Origin: Amoebidium appalachense
Lineage: Eukaryota > Ichthyosporea
Length of the DNA: 64,000 bases
Direction of reading: 5' to 3'
NCBI GenBank assembly: GCA_963693365.1
Contig: CAVNZM010000002.1
Coordinates: 15,872,001-15,936,000 of the forward strand
The translations under genes were made by a program, and so were the position numbers. The number at the start of each line of letters is the position of its first letter. Within the stretch, counting starts at the first letter, position 1. Shown here piece after piece: positions 35,504-64,000 of this stretch. The notes beneath the pieces were generated by a model that had not been told where the DNA came from, did no database searches, and saw nothing but the letters and a program-made list of their open reading frames with translations.

Positions 35504-35810
35504 GTGTTTGTGTGACCAAACGTGTACGTGTAATTCGACAGGGCAAAAGAAATTAGGTATCGAAAGGGAGCGAGAAAGCAGTCAGTTTGTGCATCTGTGT
35601 TGGCTACACTACCGATGGAAAGAACATTTGCATGCTTCAAGGGAAGACAAGAGAACAAACAACCGAGGATCAGACTCATATGGTGGGCGTGTTGGTGCAT
35701 GACAGGACAGCAGCTGGGCAGTTTGGAAGTCGGAGAACCACTTTGCGATGTGTGTGTGTGTATGTGTGTGTGTGCGTGCGCGCACGGGCATGTGTCTCTG
35801 TGTGTGTCAC

Positions 35811-35860
<50 letters not shown>

Positions 35861-35885
35861 ACGATGTGTGTGTGTGTGTGTCACG

Positions 35886-35940
<55 letters not shown>

Positions 35941-36749
35941 TGTGTGTGTTGGTGTGTGTGGGAATGTGCACATGTGCGGAACCCACGAGGTGCAAGGATG
36001 CGGCTGGGGTGTGATATCGTAAGTGTGTGCGCATGTGAGTGCATATGGGCCACTATCCGCTCATGCATGTGTGTGCCCCTTACATTAAGTTGAGCTTTAA
36101 CAGGGATCAAAGGGGGGAGTGGAAGGGGGGGGGAGGGGGGAGGGGGGAGGGGGGGAGGGGGGGGGGGAGACAAGCATTATAGAATCACCTGGCAGGCATA
36201 CGAATTTCTATTTTGTGGGGGATCACTGTGGCCGGTAGTTGTCCTGTGGTCCGCCAGATCGCTCATCCGCTTGAACACGGCCCCACATAACGGGTGCTTG
36301 CATGGGTGGTTGTTTTTGGCCTTGTGCATTGCACTGTGCCTTACCACCAAATCCCTGTTGGTGCTCCCAAACGTACACAGCTGCTTGACACACATGTAGT
36401 ACCCTACAACCCCATCGGAATCATCTCTTTCTTCGGACGGTTCCTGTGGCCCCTCTACGGACACCCCCTGCTCTGTTTTTTTCAATCCACCAAATTTCTC
36501 CTCCACCCACACCCACCTGTTATGTTCCTCCAACCCGTGCCCCCCTGCTTGGTTTTCCTCCCCCAACCCCTCGTTTTCCTCTGGTTCTGGCACGTGTGCC
36601 CCGAGATCCTCTCCGTTGTATTCATATTCCATCGCCTCCGGATCATAATATTCGTTCTCATCGTGTGTGGGTTCCTCGTGGTTTTCTTCCGCCTGCTCCC
36701 CGTCTTCCTCATGTTGCGTTTGCATGTCTGGTTCGGCCATGTCGGGTGC
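34487..36749 (-). CDS. C2H2 zinc-finger protein, 12 fingers, TFIIIA-like
   Basis: Coding exons 36740-36189 (ATG at 36740; exon begins 36749) and 35461-34487 give 508 residues. Residues 1 to about 110 are acidic (runs of E and D) and Gln-containing. Twelve C2H2 fingers follow, most with TFIIIA-type C-x4-C spacing: two in exon 1 (CVKQLC, CKHPLC), one split by the intron (CQ|VTDC), nine in exon 2 (CPMEGC, CRIC, CEYYGC, CRMFGC, CAFSGC, CNVAGC, CDHEGC, CPHC, CEVC). The CNVAGC finger starts HEQC where an aromatic is usual. Linkers are not the TGEKP type, as in TFIIIA. The family binds DNA or RNA; 5S rRNA transcription is one possibility, but TFIIIA has nine fingers, so I give no symbol. Both exons are open throughout. 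Confidence 0.88.
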
Positions 36750-36907
36750 CTACAGGGGGGGAGGGGGGGGGGGGGGAGGGGGAGATAAGGGCCTATACCA
36801 ACAACCAAAAGATAGACACAACCGTTGGGAAGCATCTCAGCCCTTCTCCCCCCTTCCACCCCCCCCCCAACACACACACACATAACCCCCCCCCGGCCCC
36901 CACTTAC

Positions 36908-36940
36908 GAAGGTTAACAAACCTCACCGCTCCATCTTCCC
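36908..36940 (-). other. Non-coding 5' exon of the zinc-finger gene with a minimal upstream ORF
   Basis: Downstream of the TATA box at 36967-36975 the minus strand reads GGGAAGATGGAGCGGTGAGG and reaches a strong donor (C|GTAAGT at 36907). The acceptor TGTAG at 36750 leads to the exon with the ATG at 36740. The exon contains ATG GAG CGG TGA, a three-codon upstream ORF. Exon start is inferred from the TATA position. Confidence 0.5.
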
Positions 36941-36966
36941 AGAATCCACTCTGTATCCCCTCTCGG

Positions 36967-36975
36967 TTTTTTATA
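36967..36975 (-). promoter_or_regulatory. TATA box of the zinc-finger gene
   Basis: Minus strand CTATAAAAAACC. A pure CA array (36979-37072) begins four bases upstream of it. The first in-frame start is about 230 bp downstream, after a 5'UTR intron. Confidence 0.55.
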
Positions 36976-36978
36976 GGT

Positions 36979-37080
<102 letters not shown>

Positions 37081-37576
37081 TAGGGAGAGGGGATGTGGGG
37101 GGACATCCAAAGTACAGGATGAACGATGTACAGAAATCAGGTGCACTTCTATACATGAAGAGCAGCAAGGGTTGTTGGAACTCGGGGTGGGTGGTTGCGT
37201 GGGTGGGTGGGTAGGGTGGGGTGGGGAGGGTTGGGCGGGCAAGGGGGAGAGGGGGGGGGGGAGGGTGGGGAGAGGGAAAAGGAGGAGTGGGGAGGGGTCA
37301 GGGGTGGCATGGGTGGGTGGGTGATGGTGGTGGCAGTGGTGGTGTGACGGTGTGTGTGTGTGTGTTGTGGGGGGGAAAGGGGGGGAGGGAAGAGGAGGTT
37401 GAGGACTGGAGGAAAAATGTGGCATTTAGATAGGAGGAAAGAAACGATAAAGACAACTGAAACAAGGCAGGGTGTAACAGTATATGACTTAAAGTGTGTA
37501 GGTACGTACGTGTGTGTGTGCCTGTCTGTGTATGTGTTAGTGTGTTCGTTCGTGTGTGGGTGTGCATGTGCTTAGG

Positions 37577-37628
<52 letters not shown>

Positions 37629-37727
37629 CGTGTGCACACGCGTGCGTGTGTGTGTCAGTGTGTGCACGCATGTGCATCTTGCGTGTGTGGTCAAGGGGAG
37701 GGTGGTGAAGGAAACAGGCAATCATAC

Positions 37728-38300
37728 GCTTCGGTTGACCGTAGGCTAAGGCAATGCCTGTAAACTTCAGTGCCAAGTAAGTGCCAAGAGGGGGCAAGTG
37801 GGGAGGCGGGGGATGGGGGGGGGGGGGGGGGGGAGGGGGGGGGGTAAAGAGAGGGGAGGAGGGAACGGGAGAAGGAGGGAAAAGGGGAGACAGGGAGGGA
37901 GGGAAAGAGGGAGGTGGGGGAGAAAGAAATAGAGAGACAGAAGAAGAGAGGGTGGGAAAGTGCGAGTTGAAGCGAGGGAGGGAGAGAGGAGGAGAGAGAG
38001 CGAGAGAGAAGAGAGAGGGAGAGCGAAGAAGGGATAGAGAGGGAATAGAGAGATCCGGGAGAGCCGGGGCGGGGGGGGGGAGAACTTGAAAATGCTCGCT
38101 TTGAGAGGAGGGTAGCGAAGAGGAAAGGTCCATGTAACCGAATTTATTAAGAGCACACAAAACCAGAGCACCAACACACAACCACTCAGAGCCTAAAAAA
38201 CATACCTCTACTGCGTATAAGGCACTGTACGCGCTGATCGCTTTCTGGAAGCCTTTCACGCTAGGATGTTTCAGATCCTCCTTTTGAACTTGGAGAGTAG
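37728..38300 (-). other. Two possible exons of an unrecognised small gene
   Basis: Candidate exon about 38300 to 38206 reads EDLKHPSVKGFQKAISAYSA then LYAVE and ends at GAG|GTATGT. Candidate exon 37764 to 37728 reads [13 protein letters not shown] and ends at C|GTATGA; it joins in frame if AAG is the acceptor. The composite vaguely resembles the membrane segment of ATP synthase subunit e (YSALxxG…YGxxR), but the glycine spacing does not fit. No start codon or 3' end is found. I do not assign a function. Confidence 0.3.
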
Positions 38301-38317
38301 AGGCGAAAAGAGGTGGG

Positions 38318-38490
38318 TTCACCGGACGATAGCTTATTGGCCCAACGTTTTGTAAAATATATTATAAGAAAGAGGGGGTATTGTCCGGTGAACATCTGTG
38401 GGGTGAAAGCTATAGCTGGCGCTTCGGGCGGGTGAAAGGGGTTTTAGCGCGCAACTCGCCAATAAGCTGGAGTTCGGTGGGAGTATAAAA
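38318..38490. promoter_or_regulatory. Possible bidirectional promoter with mirrored CCAATAAGCT elements
   Basis: CCAATAAGCT occurs on the minus strand at 38331-38340 and on the plus strand at 38459-38468, pointing outward. A plus-strand TATAAAA lies at 38484-38490. Between them TTCACCGGAC (38318-38327) and GTCCGGTGAA (38383-38392) form a 75-bp inverted repeat extended by RATA/TATT. No recognised plus-strand gene follows. Confidence 0.4.
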
Positions 38491-38492
38491 TG

Positions 38493-38995
38493 TGTGTTGA
38501 AGTAAAAAGTGTGTTCGATGCTCATAGTCACGGCGATATTTTGTTTCTTTCCTACAGCCTAGCTGAAGTTTCAACGTTGAACTGCGTCGCAACGGCAGGC
38601 CTTTTGTGTCAGGCTGGCAGTAACGGTTATGGAATGTGGCGCGCGGACATTATAAAGAGCCAAATAAGGCTATTATTGATTGGATGCGAGCCGGGCTCAG
38701 GAACACACTTGCAGATCTCTCGTATCTACTCTGAAGTCAAGTACAGTAAACACCCAGCTGGGCGTGCCATGGCCTGAGCACACCACGGTAATCTTTACAA
38801 CACACGGTGTTTAGGTCGTATGGACACACGGCCACTAGCACTAAGGGCAGAATGGAACCATGGCAACGGCCCACTCCGGGTGACATACATCGTGATCATG
38901 CCGTGCAGCAATGTTACACCTCATCGCCATATGCATATGGCCATCATATTGGCCATGCCATCATTGTGTGGCTGGCACCCGCTGAACCGTGTACT

Positions 38996-39026
<31 letters not shown>

Positions 39027-39491
39027 GGGGAGGGGGGGAAGGGGGGGAAGGGGTGGAAAGCAAGGGGGCGTGTGTTACCATGCATTGGTAACGTACTCAC
39101 GAGGCATCATGATGGTCAACCATTTACGGCTGACTACGATGGCAAATGTGAGGAGAAGTTGGTAATTATGTAAATTTTAGCAGGTTTAGTCCAATCACTG
39201 ACAGGACCAACAGTTTAAAAGCCTTAAAAAGAGTACGAGCAAATCACATACACAGGCAACAGCGAGATTCATACCATTATCGAACGTGGAGTCTAAGCTA
39301 AATGTCATACGCCACATCTGCCCCGCATACATACATGATCCCTCCCCCCCCCCCCCGGGGCCCAAACCTTCCCCACAAAGAGAAAATAAATTAAAATAAC
39401 TAAAATATAAAACCCAGCCCAGCCCCAACCGCCCCACACCTATTGTGACCTGACCCGCAGGCCTAACAAGCCCATCCCTTATATGTTCAAA
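38493..39491. other. Intergenic region upstream of the USP34 stop codon, no gene supported
   Basis: Mixed sequence with one G run near 38997-39025. A plus-strand open frame of 95 codons (38490-38777) begins inside the TATA box and has no recognisable motif, so I do not call it. Confidence 0.5.
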
Positions 39492-63825
<24,334 letters not shown>

Positions 63826-64000
63826 CTGCTCACACAGGCTCAGTAGAGACACACACAGGTGATGCAGGTGTGCATGCGCATGTCGTTGGTGGGTAGGTGC
63901 TACAGTGTGTCTGTGTGCGCATCCACATGTGTTTGTATGTGCGCCAAGAGTGCATGTTATAAAAAAAATGTATGTTGCTATGGGTGCACTTTATCATTCT

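Noticed and set aside
38490-38777. 95-codon plus-strand open frame
   Set aside because: Its ATG overlaps the TATA box, no family is recognisable, and no splice or poly-A signal supports it.

Overview
This is eukaryotic nuclear DNA. The genes are split into many short exons with GT-AG introns, the proteins have clear eukaryotic homologues, and introns and intergenic DNA are packed with CA/TG arrays, long C or G homopolymers and dispersed repeats. I cannot place the organism. The gene set (an HRD1-type ER ubiquitin ligase, RING/zf-TRAF/MATH proteins, a USP34-type deubiquitinase, a TFIIIA-like zinc-finger protein, a dPGM) fits an intron-rich protist or early-branching holozoan or amoebozoan-like lineage better than a vertebrate or plant, but that is inference.

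Layout. 1-9470 (+): 3' part of an HRD1/synoviolin gene, ten exons; its first exons lie before the window. 10325-14300 (-), 19176-21694 (-) and 22328-26238 (+): three paralogous TRAF-like genes A, B and C. Each has a RING plus zf-TRAF exon and a zf-TRAF, coiled-coil and MATH exon, and each carries frame breaks. A and B are separated by about 4.9 kb of repeats: a tRNA-derived SINE, a 669-bp fold-back element and the longest TG array. B and C are head to head. 27907-30231 (-): an intact four-exon 2,3-BPG-dependent phosphoglycerate mutase with a TATA box. 34487-36940 (-): a 12-finger C2H2 protein with its own TATA box and a 5'UTR intron. About 37.7-38.5 kb: a possible bidirectional promoter and two weak exons of an unrecognised gene. 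39492-63825 (-): 50 exons (about 2,480 codons) of a USP34-like deubiquitinase, running off the right edge at its 5' end.

Five of the seven recognisable genes belong to ubiquitin signalling (HRD1, three TRAF-like RING proteins, USP34). HRD1 sits in the ER membrane and ubiquitylates ERAD substrates, TRAF-like proteins are trimeric RING adaptors, and USP34 removes ubiquitin. Nothing in the sequence shows that they act together.

I see no CRISPR, operon, phage or bacterial system. The most unusual material is in the non-coding part: a dispersed family (here called R1) whose copies end in a poly-C or poly-C/poly-A tail, the strong orientation bias of C-run/A-run composites, fold-back and MITE-like elements, and splice signals (GTAYGT donors, a CTGAY branch box close to the acceptor, CA arrays that form the acceptor itself). 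Small frame breaks occur in four genes. Either several are genuine decay or the assembly has residual indels; the sequence alone cannot separate these.
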